A stretch of 64,000 nt of DNA, taken from positions 43,439 to 107,438 of the forward strand of contig QUFP01000013.1 of assembly GCA_003478935.1 (NCBI GenBank). The letters run 5' to 3'. The DNA is from Firmicutes bacterium AF25-13AC (lineage in GTDB: Bacteria; Bacillota; Clostridia; Lachnospirales; Lachnospiraceae). Numbering within the stretch: position 1 is the stretch's first letter; the number at the start of each line of letters is the position of its first letter. A model generated the notes under the pieces. It worked only from the letters and a program-made list of their open reading frames with translations, ran no database searches and was not told the DNA's origin. Shown here piece by piece: positions 9,520 through 19,837 of the stretch. Position numbers and translations under genes: made by a program.

Positions 9520-10637
9520 TTATTTGGAGTCACGATGTAAATTATGATTGATGCGATGAACTGGTTTTACTCCTAAAACAATACGAAGCCCAGGAATGTA
9601 AGTGAAAGGTTCGGTTATGACAATAGCAATAACTAGGATAATAAGACTTCGTAACAAATGAACAAGTGCGCCGGCAGGTGGATTAGGAAAAGAATATGAA
9701 TACCAGAAAGCCAGAAACATATGGACAACATAGATGTTCATAGTGCGTTGGGAGATAAACGAAAGCAACTGTCGAAGACGAAGTGGAATCGATTTTGGAA
9801 ATATTGCTAGGCCAAACAAACCGATTGCAGCAAGAAGTGTCGCAGTGCGTTCATAATCTCCGCTGATCGTAACCCATTCTCCACTGAGAACACCGACTTG
9901 AAGATAGCGCTTTAAAATTAATAGTCCACAGCCAAAAAGCGCAGAGAATAGGATTGTTTTTTTCGTGCGAGCAGAAAGTTTTTTTTCATAGAGCTTTTCA
10001 TGCAAAAATGGTCCAATAAGAAAATAAAACAAATATTCACAATTATTCAGCGGCTGGAGGTTTCCTCGTAGAGTATCAAGTGAATAAGAATCGATTCCAA
10101 ACACGCGGGATATTAGACCAACAACAGCATTAAAATCAACTGTAAAGAAGCTAAAGAAGAATAATATTGCCATTAAGAAAACCAATATAGATCGATTGGA
10201 AGAATCATAACAGACTTTCAGTACCGGAAAAATTAGGTAGATGCGTATTAATACATAAATATACCAAAAATGTTCAGCAGGTATGTAAGGGTCTGTTAAA
10301 TTGTCACCACACAAATATTGGAACAACATTTGAAAGGATACGGTAGACCAATCAAGTTGGTAAAAAGCAAGTGTAACCGCAAGATAAATCAATTTCCAAG
10401 CAGAAACAGAAATGAAAAGAAAAAGCGTTTTCTTAAGATGTTTTTCAATTGAAAGGGTCTAGTGAATAGCAAAGCACCATTTGCCATTAAAAATAATGGT
10501 ACAGCAACAGCGCATAATTGCTCGGTAATATGAGAAAATATTGATGTGCCAAGTGTAGATAAATAATGGCAGTAGATTACACCGAGAATTGCGACTGATT
10601 CTATCAGGTCAATGTATACGATATGAGATTTTTTCAT
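9520..10637 (-). pseudogene. Acyltransferase family 3 (OafA-like) gene, frameshifted
   Basis: Two minus-strand frames (10637-10389 and 10392-9520) are halves of one roughly 372-residue integral-membrane acyltransferase-3 protein. The first begins MKKSHIVYIDLIESVAILGVIYCHY, with the family His in YCHY, and stops after the second hydrophobic segment. The other frame continues directly as KKTLFLFISVSAWKLIYLA. Restoring one base in the T5 run at 10441-10445 (A6 on the coding strand) joins them in frame. Such proteins acetylate or succinylate surface sugars. The gene is convergent with the glycan operon. Either a real single-base mutation or a homopolymer sequencing error explains the break. Confidence 0.8.
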
Positions 10638-10736
10638 AATGATACCTTTCTTTAATTTAGCATTATTTCTATTATATCTTTACTCCAATCCATTGTCAAT
10701 ATTTTCTTTCGACCATAGAAAACAGTTGATAATTAC

Positions 10737-10765
10737 TTGCGTAAAAAAAAAAGCTATAGTATAAT
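10737..10765 (+). promoter_or_regulatory. Sigma-A-type promoter for the ACP/adenylation operon
   Basis: TTGCGT (10737-10742) and TATAAT (10760-10765) are separated by 17 bases and lie 44 bases before the ATG of the carrier protein gene, whose ribosome binding site is GAAGGAG. Confidence 0.75.
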
Positions 10766-10809
10766 AAGAAAAACTGCACATTTCTAGCAGAGAAAGAAGG
10801 AGAATAGAC

Positions 10810-11037
10810 ATGTACGATAAGGTATTAGAATTATTACAGGAAGAATATCCGGAGATTGATTTTACAGGATCTGATGAACTGGTAGATGATGGAATTTTGG
10901 ATTCATTAACACTGACAGGAATTATCGCTGCACTCTCTATGGAATTTGATATTGAGATTCCTTATGATGAAATTATTGAAGAAAACTTTAATTCAGTTGC
11001 TGCAATGGCAGAAATGGTAGAAAGACTGCAGGCATAA
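10810..11037 (+). CDS. Acyl/peptidyl carrier protein
   Basis: A 75-residue acidic protein of the usual carrier size. The phosphopantetheine attachment site is the DSL motif in DDGILDSLTLTG (Ser32). The rest fits the four-helix carrier fold, with EFDIEIPYDEI before helix 3. It would carry an acyl group as a thioester on a 4'-phosphopantetheine arm. Its stop codon is two bases before the ATG of the adenylating enzyme, so the two are translationally linked and that enzyme is the likely loader. It resembles DltC in size and arrangement, but the partner is not a typical DltA. Confidence 0.92.
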   Translation: MYDKVLELLQEEYPEIDFTGSDELVDDGILDSLTLTGIIAALSMEFDIEIPYDEIIEENFNSVAAMAEMVERLQA

Positions 11038-11039
11038 TC

Positions 11040-13139
11040 ATGGTAAAAAAAACGATAATTGCAGATTTAGAGAAATATGCACAGAAGCTGCCGGATAAAC
11101 CTGCAGTTTCTGATAAAAAAGTGCAGTTGACTTACAAAAAACTATTTGAAAAAGTTCAGACAGAAGCAGCTATTTTACAGGAGCATGAGGTAGGATGTTC
11201 CGATAAAATAGCTGTTTTAGCTGTATCTAGAGTAGATTATGTGATTGCATATTTGGCAGTACAGTATTTGGGTGCAGTTAGTGTTCCGATTGATAAATCA
11301 CTTGGATTAGCAGCAATTGAACAAATTTGTGAGCAGACACAGTGTAAATTATTTATTGGTGATGAAAAGCAAAAACCAGATTCTATTTTGTTTGTATCAT
11401 TAAAGAATTTGACGAAACAGGTACTTGCAGAAGATTGTGTAAAGACAGTTTCTTTGGCTCGAATAGAAGATCCAGAACAGCCATCTGAGATGCTGTTTAC
11501 AAGTGGTACAACAGGAATTCCGAAAGGAGTTGTACTTTCCTATCGTGCAATTGCAGCGAGCATGGAAAATACCTCAAACGGAAATGGATTGAAACAAGAG
11601 GATACGATGCTGTTGCCACTGCCATTAGGCCATTCATTTGGTATGCGAGTATTAAGAGCATGCATTCATACTGGTGCATCAATTGTATTGCAGAATGGCT
11701 TTGCATTTGCAAGAGATACACAGATAAGTATCGATAAATTTTTCTGTACAGCAATGGCATGTGTGCCAGCTTCTTTTGGTGTAATGGAATTGCAGATGAA
11801 GGAGCAATTACCAGAGATTCTTGGAAAATTGCGTTATATTGAGTTTGGAGCAGGATCATTAAGTCCACAGAAAAAAAGAGAACTGATGGCCAATTTGCCG
11901 AATACAGAGATTCACAATACTTGGGGATCAACTGAGACGGGTGGTGCCATTTTTTTGAATTTAGCATCTAATTCAGACAAGTATACGTCAATTGGAAAAC
12001 CGCTTGAAAGCGTGACAGTGAGCATATACAAAGAAGATGGCACACAGGTGATCGGATATGGACCTGAAGAGGTTGGAAGAATGCGCCTAAAGGGAGATTT
12101 GGAAATGTCCGGTTATTGGAAAAGAGAGCCAGAGACAGCTGCTGCACTTGTGGATGGTTGGCTAGTGACAAATGATTTGGTATATCGTGATGAAGATGGC
12201 TTCATTTATATGTTGGGGCGTGCAGATGATATGATTAACACTGGTGGTGAGAAAGTGTCTCCAGTTGAGGTTGAAAATATCGCATCCGGTTATGAGCAGG
12301 TAAAAGAATGTGCTTGTGTGGGCGCACCAGATCCAAAGGGGATTTTAGGAGAAATTCCAGTATTATTTGTTGTGTCGAAGTCAGGCCAATTTGACGAAAA
12401 TGGCATGACAAAGTATTTGTCTGAACGAATTGAGCGTTTTAAACTTCCGCAGGCATATGTTATGCTGGAAGAATTGCCAAGAAATCGAATGCAAAAATTG
12501 GATCGTCGAGAATTGCGCACGATCTGGAAAGAAAAGACGAGTAAGCGGGATACGGATAAAACAACACAAAAATCGAATGAAACAGGAATGAAACATCCAG
12601 ATACGAGCATTGGAAGTGAACTGATTCGATGCATCAAAAGTAGACATAGTGTTCGTCACTTCGAAGATCGCCCAATTCTGAAAGAGATTCTAGAGAGTAT
12701 TGCTGAGTGCGGTATCTATGCACCCTCTGGAAAAAATATGCAGACTTGGCGTTTTACTATATTAGATGATGCAGGTCAGATCAAACAGTGGAAACAGCTT
12801 ATTTTAAATCAGGCTGCAGAGCGAAAAGTTCGTGTCAGTGGTTTTGAAAATCCAGCGGCATTGATTTTGATTTCCAATGATATTCGGAACAAAAATGGAG
12901 AGAAGGATTCCTCCTGTGCAGCAGAAAATATCATGCTTGCAGCAACAGCATATGGTATTGGAAGTGTATGGATTAATGCATTGTCAACAATGTGTGACGA
13001 TGAAACGATCCGTGAGCAACTAAGACAATGGGAGATTCCAGATCGTCATCAGGTATATGCAATGATTGCACTGGGGTACCCAGAGGGAGAGGTAAAGTCA
13101 CCAAAGCGCAATTTGAATGTCGTTCATTATGTCAAATAA
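11040..13139 (+). CDS. Fusion protein: class I adenylate-forming ligase + nitroreductase
   Basis: 699 residues in two domains. Residues 1 to about 500 are an ANL-superfamily ligase: ATP-binding loop FTSGTTGIPKGVVLS (about 152), NTWGSTETGG (about 297), GRADDMINTGGEKVSP (about 394) and a C-terminal catalytic lysine in NRMQKLDR. These favour a fatty-acid, aryl-acid or amino-acid activating enzyme. After a polar linker, residues from about 529 form a nitroreductase-like FMN domain: IKSRHSVRHFEDRPI, YAPSGKNMQTWRFTI, and AAENIMLAATAYGIGSVWI. The enzyme probably activates an acid, passes it to the upstream carrier protein, and oxidises or reduces it with flavin. Substrate unknown. The fusion is uncommon. 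Confidence 0.85.
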   Translation: MVKKTIIADLEKYAQKLPDKPAVSDKKVQLTYKKLFEKVQTEAAILQEHEVGCSDKIAVLAVSRVDYVIAYLAVQYLGAVSVPIDKSLGLAAIEQICEQTQCKLFIGDEKQKPDSILFVSLKNLTKQVLAEDCVKTVSLARIEDPEQPSEMLFTSGTTGIPKGVVLSYRAIAASMENTSNGNGLKQEDTMLLPLPLGHSFGMRVLRACIHTGASIVLQNGFAFARDTQISIDKFFCTAMACVPASFGVMELQMKEQLPEILGKLRYIEFGAGSLSPQKKRELMANLPNTEIHNTWGSTETGGAIFLNLASNSDKYTSIGKPLESVTVSIYKEDGTQVIGYGPEEVGRMRLKGDLEMSGYWKREPETAAALVDGWLVTNDLVYRDEDGFIYMLGRADDMINTGGEKVSPVEVENIASGYEQVKECACVGAPDPKGILGEIPVLFVVSKSGQFDENGMTKYLSERIERFKLPQAYVMLEELPRNRMQKLDRRELRTIWKEKTSKRDTDKTTQKSNETGMKHPDTSIGSELIRCIKSRHSVRHFEDRPILKEILESIAECGIYAPSGKNMQTWRFTILDDAGQIKQWKQLILNQAAERKVRVSGFENPAALILISNDIRNKNGEKDSSCAAENIMLAATAYGIGSVWINALSTMCDDETIREQLRQWEIPDRHQVYAMIALGYPEGEVKSPKRNLNVVHYVK

Positions 13140-13229
13140 TAAAAATTAATGAAAAGATCGTGGTGGTATTGATGGCGTCAGTTCACTTGCCTGGCCCTGA
13201 ACACAACAATCCATCGATAAAATGTTACT

Positions 13230-13526
13230 TACGAAAACGCAGTGATGTCGTGCGCATTCGAATCAATCCAACTGCGTCGGCAATACCTCAACCAATTGGA
13301 CAATTAATCCAGCGAAAATCACATACAGATAGTCTCTTATGCCGCCAATTACGTCGGATGGCACCTGCAAGAACGACAAAATGGGCTCCATAAAAAGATA
13401 GCCGATTGATAGACGATTCCATTGACAAGTAGGGTAATAACCGCAATCAACACAAAAGCGTGCCAAATAGAAGGAAATGAGAAATCTTTCCCTTGATAAG
13501 ATCGTGATACATAAAAAAACTCCAAA
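13230..13526 (-). pseudogene. MATE-type multidrug transporter remnant
   Basis: On the minus strand, one frame reads SRSYQGKDFSFPSIWHAF then a hydrophobic stretch to YQSAIFL. A second frame takes over near 13385-13390 with MEPILSFLQVPSDVIGGI and DYLYVIFAGLI. Joined, this matches the order of features around membrane segments 2-4 of MATE exporters (polar loop, helix, xxPxxV, YLxIxFxGL). No start, no N-terminal part and no continuation can be found, so it is a fragment about 90 residues long. Family call is tentative. Confidence 0.45.
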
Positions 13527-13528
13527 GT

Positions 13529-13580
13529 AAAAAAAGATTGTAAATGGCAGCCACAACGAAGTGACTGCCATAGATTTTTT
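13529..13580. terminator. Likely bidirectional terminator
   Basis: The stem ATGGCAG (13544-13550) / CTGCCAT (13565-13571), extended inwards by CAC/GTG, is flanked by an A-rich run on the left and T6 at 13575-13580 on the right. It lies between the end of the rhamnosidase gene (minus strand) and the transporter remnant. Confidence 0.6.
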
Positions 13581-13602
13581 GTAAGCTCAAAAATCAAATG
13601 GA

Positions 13603-16600
13603 TTATTTGTCAATATCAAACTGATAGCTTCCGCTTACAAGCTCAAACTGGCTCATTCCAGAAGCAGAAGGAAGTGTCAAAAGGGCGGTTGTGTTGGCTG
13701 GAATGGTGCAGCGATAGCAAATGGAATTTTCTGTTTTCTCCCAGCTAGAAGCAACCTTTCCAAACGGTGTCTCTTGTTCACCTTTTGCAAAGCTCAGAGC
13801 GCCACCCCAGGAAGGTGTCAAGAAAATTCGATGATAGCCAGCCTCGTCTTTTTCTTCTCCTGTCTGAATACCGAGAACGGTGCGGTAGAGCCACTGTCCA
13901 ATTGAACCATATGCATAGTGGTTGAACGAATTCATTGAAACGTCACCGAATGTGCCTGTTTCTGCAATGTAAGAGTTCCAACGCTCCCAGATAGTAGTTG
14001 CACCATTTATAACGCTGTAAAGCCATCCTGGATTACCTTTTTGCTCTAAGAGCGCAAAAGCAAGCTCATTCTGTCCACATTTTGTCAGTGCAGGAAGCAG
14101 GTGACTGATTCCAAGGAAACCAACAGAAAGATGATTGTCTCTTCTATGGATCGACTCGACAAAATAATGGGTTGTCTGCGCCATTGTTTCTTCAGGCATG
14201 AGATTAAAATCAATCGCAAGTGCATAGGCTGTTTGGCTTGGATGATGGGTGCTGTATGTATTCTCACAATAGCGTGTCTGATTGATAATAGTACCATCTG
14301 CCTGCGGTGTGCCCTTGCTCATCTCACCCCAGTAAGCTAAAGAACCGTCTGGCTGAACCCAAGCCTCACGAAAGGCAGTGCGAATATCCTCGAACCGTTT
14401 TTGATAAAGGGCGGCATCATCTGTTTTTCCTAAAATTCGTGCAATGCGAGCCATCAGGTCAGCAACATAAGCGGCATAAGCAGTTGCTGTCAGGATAAAT
14501 GGAGTAGATTCATCAAATGTCAGATGATCGCCTCGGCTTTGCTGAACCTGAATAAAAGGTTTAGAAGAAAGATCGGACTGATCATGTCTTTGTACACCAT
14601 CGACAGTGCGAAGACCGCAGTTTTGGCGTGAATCAAGACTTTGGTAAGCAATCCAACGCGCCATGCACTCATAATTTTCTTCAAGAACACGAGTATCGCC
14701 GTAGGCCAGATACATTTCCCAAGGAACAATTACAGAAGCATCTGCCAACCGGCACATCCGGCAGGACGGTTATCGCCGCCAAGAGGTGCCGTATCCGGGA
14801 CAGCTCCCTGACGATTATACATTAGCTGACCGTCGCGCACATCAAGAAGCCATTTATTCATAAATGACTGAACATCCATGTTAAAGGCAGCAGTCGGTGC
14901 GAAGACCTGTGCATCACCAGTCCAGCCCATACGCTCATTTCGCTGTGGGCAATCGGTGTACACAAGAAGAGAATTGCCGCGCTGTCCCCATTGAATGTTA
15001 CTCTGAAGCTGATTGACTAACGGATCGGAACACTCAAAGCTTCCAGTTGTGTTTGGTGTGTTGCAAAGAACAAGACCTTCTAAACTTGTTACACAGCTGA
15101 TATCGGAAAGCTCACAGCCATTTCCTGTGATTTCCACATAGCGAAAACCATGTGATGTAAAGGAAGGAACAAAAGTTTCTCCGTTTTCATCACCGCTAAA
15201 GGTATAGGTGTCAGTATTGGCAGCGGAGCGGATATTCTTGATGTAGATTTCGCCGTTTGCATAGCTCATTTCTCCGTAGCGAAGTTTAATTGAAAGACCA
15301 CGTTCACCCTTTAAGTGAAGGCGAACTGTTCCGACCATGTTCTGACCAAGATCGTAAACAAAATGACCAGTCGGAATTTCATGCATAGAGATAGGAGTCA
15401 GCACACGCTCAATCACAGCGGACGGGCCTTCTTGTGCTGTAAGTTCAAATTTTACAGGATTAGTAAATGTTCCATTTGTAGGAACTGGCTTGCTTGGCCA
15501 TGGAAGAACGCCACATGCTTTCCAACGTTTGTCACTATTATCAATATGAGACAAATCCTTTGGAAGCAGGCGCGCATCATAATTTTCACCATCAAGATAG
15601 TCAGAGTCAACTACAGCGCCCTTATCAGTAAAAAGCCATGAATTATCGGTCACAAGTTCATCCTTGCTTCCATCGGTGTAGGTAACGATCATGCGTCCCA
15701 TAAAAGAGTTTTGCTCGCCATATTTCATAGGACCGCTGTAACCGCAGTAACCATTGTAATAACCCTTGCCAACGGTAGCCAAAAGCTGATTTTCGCCCTC
15801 ATGCAGCAGATTTGTCACATCATATGTCTGATAGAAAATGCGAAGGCGATAATCAGTAAAGCCTGGTGCGAAAAAGCTGCCATCGGCGTCAATGCCATTT
15901 ACTTTTACACGGTAGGAACCGCGTGCTGTTGCATATAGACGGGCAGAGGCAATCTTTTTGGATGGGTTTGCATGGAAAGTACCAAGCAGATTTATAGCTG
16001 GAACAGGGCAAGCCAGTTCAAACTGATTTTTTACAGTCAAGATGCCATCATTACAGGAACCAAGAACAGAGAAAATACCAGATTCATCTGAGAAGCTTTC
16101 ATTCTGGAAAACAGTGTTGGTTTTCGGGTCAGAAATAACAAGATTGTCATAGTAAGCAGTACTGCCTAACTGCTTAAAGCCTATAGAGAACAGACATCCA
16201 CGGCGCGGAACAAAAAATCCGGCATTTGGCATCAGGTCAGCTTCTTTTTGAATTATGGTCACATTATTGATAGAAACAGAAAGCTCTCGGTTATTTACTG
16301 TAATAGAGATTTTATTCCAATCATGCTCTAAGCCCTCAGAAACTGCATCCTTACTAATTATGTAGCCAACTTTGCTGCCAAGAATAGTCACAGTTGGAAT
16401 ATGGCCTTCTTTGGTGCTGCCATCCCAAGCGTTATCGCAATATTCGTAAATCATAAGTGTGCGGTTATCCATGTCCACATCAAATAATACGTAGTTATCC
16501 TTATTTCGGGCAGAGAGTACAATTCCAGCTTTATTACCGATGTCAGTTTTAAAATCAACGTTCATCTGATAGGAGTACAGGCAGGCGGTATTAGTTGTTT

Positions 16601-16982
16601 GCTTCGGTGAGCCAATCCACTGTGCATTGTTCCACACGGAAGCGTCCTTTCCCATAAGCCCAGTCTCAAACCATGTAACTTCGCTTTCATGCATCATATT
16701 TTCTTCATCCCACACGAAGACTTTCCAATAGTAGCGTGTGGAAGGCTCAAGTTTGGTGCAGTCAGCCGTTAACGCGGTGTGCTGTATATAACTCTTTACA
16801 ATATTACTGTCCCAGATAATGGGAGTCATAGTCTTATCTTTAGAAACGATGATGCGATAAGCGCTCTGCTTAGCACCTGTTCGTGAAGCAGCCATTTGCC
16901 AGGAAAACATAGGTGTTTCGCAGTCAACGCCAAGCGGTGTAATTTGTGCCTGTGTGCGGCATTTTACAATAGAAGTGCTCAT
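13603..16982 (-). pseudogene. GH78 alpha-L-rhamnosidase gene, single frameshift
   Basis: Two overlapping minus-strand frames (16982-14730 and 14757-13603) encode one protein of about 1126 residues. In order: an N-terminal Ig-like domain, an inserted concanavalin-like domain (about 150-330), a rhamnosidase N-type beta domain with GKGYYNGYCGY, and an (alpha/alpha)6 catalytic domain with the GH78 acid motif CPQRNERMGWTGD. The break follows GGDNRPAGCAGW. Adding one C in the CC at 14745-14746 restores ADASVIVPWEMYLAYG. There is no signal peptide, so it would release terminal L-rhamnose from imported glycosides in the cytoplasm. The single missing homopolymer base suggests the gene may really be intact. 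Confidence 0.88.
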
Positions 16983-17092
16983 TATGTCGATCTCCTTTTG
17001 CTATTTATTTATCTTTTGGTATCATAGCACAAAAATGGGGGAGTAGCAACCTATGAAGGGTTGTCTGGTCACTAAAATCATGCTATTATAAT

Positions 17093-17287
17093 TATAGTTC
17101 ACGAATAGGCTGATATTTACGGCATAGCCCTAAGGTGAATGGATTTCACGAGCCGGACACTTGAAGCAGGTCTTTCAAAGTAATGTATAATAAAAATGAA
17201 CATAAAAGGAGCCTGCGGAGTTTGGTCCGGCGACGAAACCATTGCACCGAAGGGCACTCGTTGTAACATCAGGGTCGAAATCGTGAC
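17093..17287 (+). repeat. Structured intergenic element, family A copy 1 (degraded ends)
   Basis: This copy matches the reverse complement of 60557-60747 over most of its length. Nested stems: GCCGGAC (17152-17158) with GTCCGGC (17225-17231), and GCAGG (17166-17170) with CCTGC (17212-17216). Outside these, GGATTTC pairs with GAAACC around an ACGAG/CGAC internal loop. The apical part holds CTTTCAAA and TATAATA. TTGAAG (17161) and TATAAT (17186-17191), 19 apart, look like a promoter aimed at the C69 peptidase gene. The terminal repeats are eroded (TATAGTTCACG on the left). With the rhamnosidase start region it fills the 342-base gap 16983-17324. Confidence 0.8.
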
Positions 17288-17324
17288 TCAAAGTAAAAGA
17301 TAGCAATTTTAGGAGGAGATAGAT

Positions 17325-18809
17325 ATGGCTTGCACAACAATATTAGTTGGAAAAAATGCTTCATATGACGGTTCAACAATGATCGCACGAAACGATGATT
17401 CAGGAGCCGGACACTATATGCCGAAAAAATTTGTAGTAGTTCATCCAGAGGATAGACAAAAAGTTTATCGCTCTGTGATTTCTCATGTAGAAATTGAACT
17501 GCCTGACAATCCACTTCGCTGTACATCCATGCCAAATGCAGTTGATGGAGAAGGAATTTGGGCAGCTAGTGGTGTGAATGCGAAAAATGTTGCAATGACA
17601 GCAACAGAGACAATAACTTCAAATCCGCGTGTGCTTGGTGCAGATCCACTTGTAGTTTACGAGCCTGCAAAGGATGGAAAAGAAGAAAAAGCGGGTGGTA
17701 TCGGTGAGGAAGATATCGTTTATATAGTGCTTCCATACATAACAAGTGCGAGAGAGGGTGTAAAGCGTCTGGGCAGTCTTCTTGAGACATACGGTACATA
17801 TGAGATGAATGGAATTGCATTCCAGGATAAGGATGAAATCTGGTGGCTGGAGACTATCGGCGGTCATCACTGGATTGCAAGAAGAGTGCCGGATGATGTT
17901 TATGTAGTAATGCCAAATCAGTTTGGAATGGATGAATTTGACTTAGAGGATGCCTATGGTGAACAGAAAGGTTTTATGTGCTCAGCGGATTTAAAAGAAT
18001 TTGTCGAGAAAAATCATTTAAATCTTTCTCAGGATGGAAGCTTCATTCCGCGTGATATTTTCGGAAGTCATGATGACTCAGATCATGTGTACAATACACC
18101 TCGTGCATGGTATATGCTTCGCACATTAAATCCTCAAACCTTTACATGGGATGGACCAGATGCTGATTATACACCACTTTCCGATGACCTTCCGTGGTGC
18201 CTGATTCCAGAAAAGAAGATTACAGTGGAAGATGTGAAATATGTACTGTCCTCACATTATCAGGGAACACCATATGATCCATATCTTTCATATGGCGATA
18301 AGTCTATGAAGGGTGCATATCGTTCAATCGGTGTAAATCGAACTGATTTCCTTTCTGTTATTCAGATGAGAGCAGATCACGAGGATGACAGCCGCGCAAT
18401 TGAATGGGTAGCATTTTGCTCCAATGCATTTAATACACTGCTTCCATTCTATGCAGATGTCGAAAAAACACCAGATTATGTAGCAAATACAGATAAAAAC
18501 GTGTCCACTGATAATTTCTACTGGACAAGCAGGTTAATTGCAGCGATGGCAGATGCATCTTACAAGAGTTCTCTGTTCCATGTTGAGCGTTATCAAGGTC
18601 ATGTTATGGCAAAGAGTCATGCGCTGATTGCAAAATATGATGCAAAATTAGCACAGACTGCAGATAAGGCGGAGCGACTTGTCATTAAGAATGAGGCAAA
18701 TGAGGCAATTGCACAGATGGCAAAGGAAGAAGCACTTGCAACACTTGAAAAGGTGCTTTCTGAATTGACCAATCAGATGAAGAATGCATATTCCAGATCA
18801 GATGCATAA
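17325..18809 (+). CDS. C69-family dipeptidase (PepD-like)
   Basis: 494 residues, the normal length for peptidase family C69 (U34) dipeptidases. The N-terminus MACTTILVGKNASYDGSTMIARNDD carries the presumed catalytic Cys3, an Ntn-hydrolase nucleophile. TENITSNP-like TETITSNPRV, EMNGIAFQDKDEIWWLETIGGHHW and RADHEDDSRAIEWVAFCSNAFNTLLPFYADV are family blocks. There is no signal peptide; the enzyme would cleave dipeptides of broad specificity in the cytoplasm. TAGGAGGAG is a strong ribosome binding site. It stands alone behind repeat element A1, which may supply its promoter. Confidence 0.93.
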   Translation: MACTTILVGKNASYDGSTMIARNDDSGAGHYMPKKFVVVHPEDRQKVYRSVISHVEIELPDNPLRCTSMPNAVDGEGIWAASGVNAKNVAMTATETITSNPRVLGADPLVVYEPAKDGKEEKAGGIGEEDIVYIVLPYITSAREGVKRLGSLLETYGTYEMNGIAFQDKDEIWWLETIGGHHWIARRVPDDVYVVMPNQFGMDEFDLEDAYGEQKGFMCSADLKEFVEKNHLNLSQDGSFIPRDIFGSHDDSDHVYNTPRAWYMLRTLNPQTFTWDGPDADYTPLSDDLPWCLIPEKKITVEDVKYVLSSHYQGTPYDPYLSYGDKSMKGAYRSIGVNRTDFLSVIQMRADHEDDSRAIEWVAFCSNAFNTLLPFYADVEKTPDYVANTDKNVSTDNFYWTSRLIAAMADASYKSSLFHVERYQGHVMAKSHALIAKYDAKLAQTADKAERLVIKNEANEAIAQMAKEEALATLEKVLSELTNQMKNAYSRSDA

Positions 18810-18827
18810 GAATTCAGGATTTATTAA

Positions 18828-19769
18828 TCATTCGGGAAAACTATTTTCCGCTAACGCCTTAATAGAAGATGAATATTCTGTTGGCGTCATTCCTGTAAGA
18901 TTCTTAAACTGACGTGAAAAATATTGAACGGACTGATAACCAAGTCCGGCAGAAATCTGTGTGAAATTGAGACGGCCGCTTCTTATTTGCTGCTTGGCCG
19001 TCTCAATTTTTAATTGGTGAAAATAATTGATGGCGCCCGTGTTAAACTGCTCTTTCATAAGCTTTTGTAGCTGAGTGCGTCCAATTAAATTGTCGTGACA
19101 AATTTGCTCAAGTGTAATCTGTTCATGAATGTGCTGCTTTAGGTAGTTTGTGATCAGATCAAGTATTTCTTCCGTGTTTTTTAATTTATAGGAAGCAGGT
19201 TTTTTATCAAGTCCAATACTTTGAGCATTCTCAAAACGGCGCAGCAGATGAAGCAGAAATTCTTCCAGATATAGGCGAATGAGCTGTCCGCTGCCAAGCG
19301 GCATAGTTTGCTTAAGAGGCATGGCAGCTAAGTAGGGATCATCAAGGCGGCAGTCAAAGCTTTGCTTTGCTTCTTGAATAATAGAAGCAAGTAAGCGCCG
19401 TTCTGTCTGGTCAATGCGAAGAATGCGGTTCGAGAGTGCAAAAAGCTGTTTTTCAGCTAAAAGATGTAAATTGGCTTTGTTTGATGCGGAAAGATCAAAT
19501 GATATGACAATCAGATTCGGTGCAATTTGTCCATCAGAGCGCACGGCATGAAATTCATTTGGCTTATGAAAATAAAGTTCGCCTGCCTTTAGCCGAAATT
19601 CAGTTTGATCACTTGTAATAATAGTCTCGCCTTTATCTGCATAAACAAACTCCCAGAAATCATGTGTTTCTCCAGAAAAAGTAAAATCGGTACGGTACTC
19701 ATAGTAGTGAATGCTATATATGGTTCCGATAGAAATAGATGTTTGAAAATCAATACCTGGATAATACAT
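18828..19769 (-). CDS. AraC-family regulator with N-terminal cupin
   Basis: 313 residues from the ATG at 19769, chosen because AAGGAGG lies just upstream; a longer reading frame upstream has no such site. Residues 20-110 form a cupin sensing domain (HDFWEFVYADKGE, LKAGELYFHKPNEFH). The C-terminal 100 residues contain the two AraC helix-turn-helices (ITLEQICHDNLIGRTQLQKLM and ISAGLGYQSVQYFSRQFKNLTGMTPTEY). It is divergent from the NahK-like kinase gene, and paired TGTATACA sites lie between them, so it probably controls both. The ligand is likely a sugar. Confidence 0.9.
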   Translation of the reverse strand: MYYPGIDFQTSISIGTIYSIHYYEYRTDFTFSGETHDFWEFVYADKGETIITSDQTEFRLKAGELYFHKPNEFHAVRSDGQIAPNLIVISFDLSASNKANLHLLAEKQLFALSNRILRIDQTERRLLASIIQEAKQSFDCRLDDPYLAAMPLKQTMPLGSGQLIRLYLEEFLLHLLRRFENAQSIGLDKKPASYKLKNTEEILDLITNYLKQHIHEQITLEQICHDNLIGRTQLQKLMKEQFNTGAINYFHQLKIETAKQQIRSGRLNFTQISAGLGYQSVQYFSRQFKNLTGMTPTEYSSSIKALAENSFPE

Positions 19770-19837
19770 AAGTCGCCTCCTTAGCATATTCATATACCTT
19801 ATTATGGATATAAAGAAGCTTTTTTTCAAGTATGTTT

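Noticed and set aside
13028..13393. A 121-codon plus-strand reading frame after the adenylation-nitroreductase gene
   Set aside because: It starts inside the previous gene out of frame, lacks a ribosome binding site and has no family-like sequence; the minus strand here reads as a MATE-like remnant instead.
15315..15641. Plus-strand reading frames opposite the rhamnosidase gene
   Set aside because: They are antisense shadows of a long conserved gene, without start signals or recognisable motifs.
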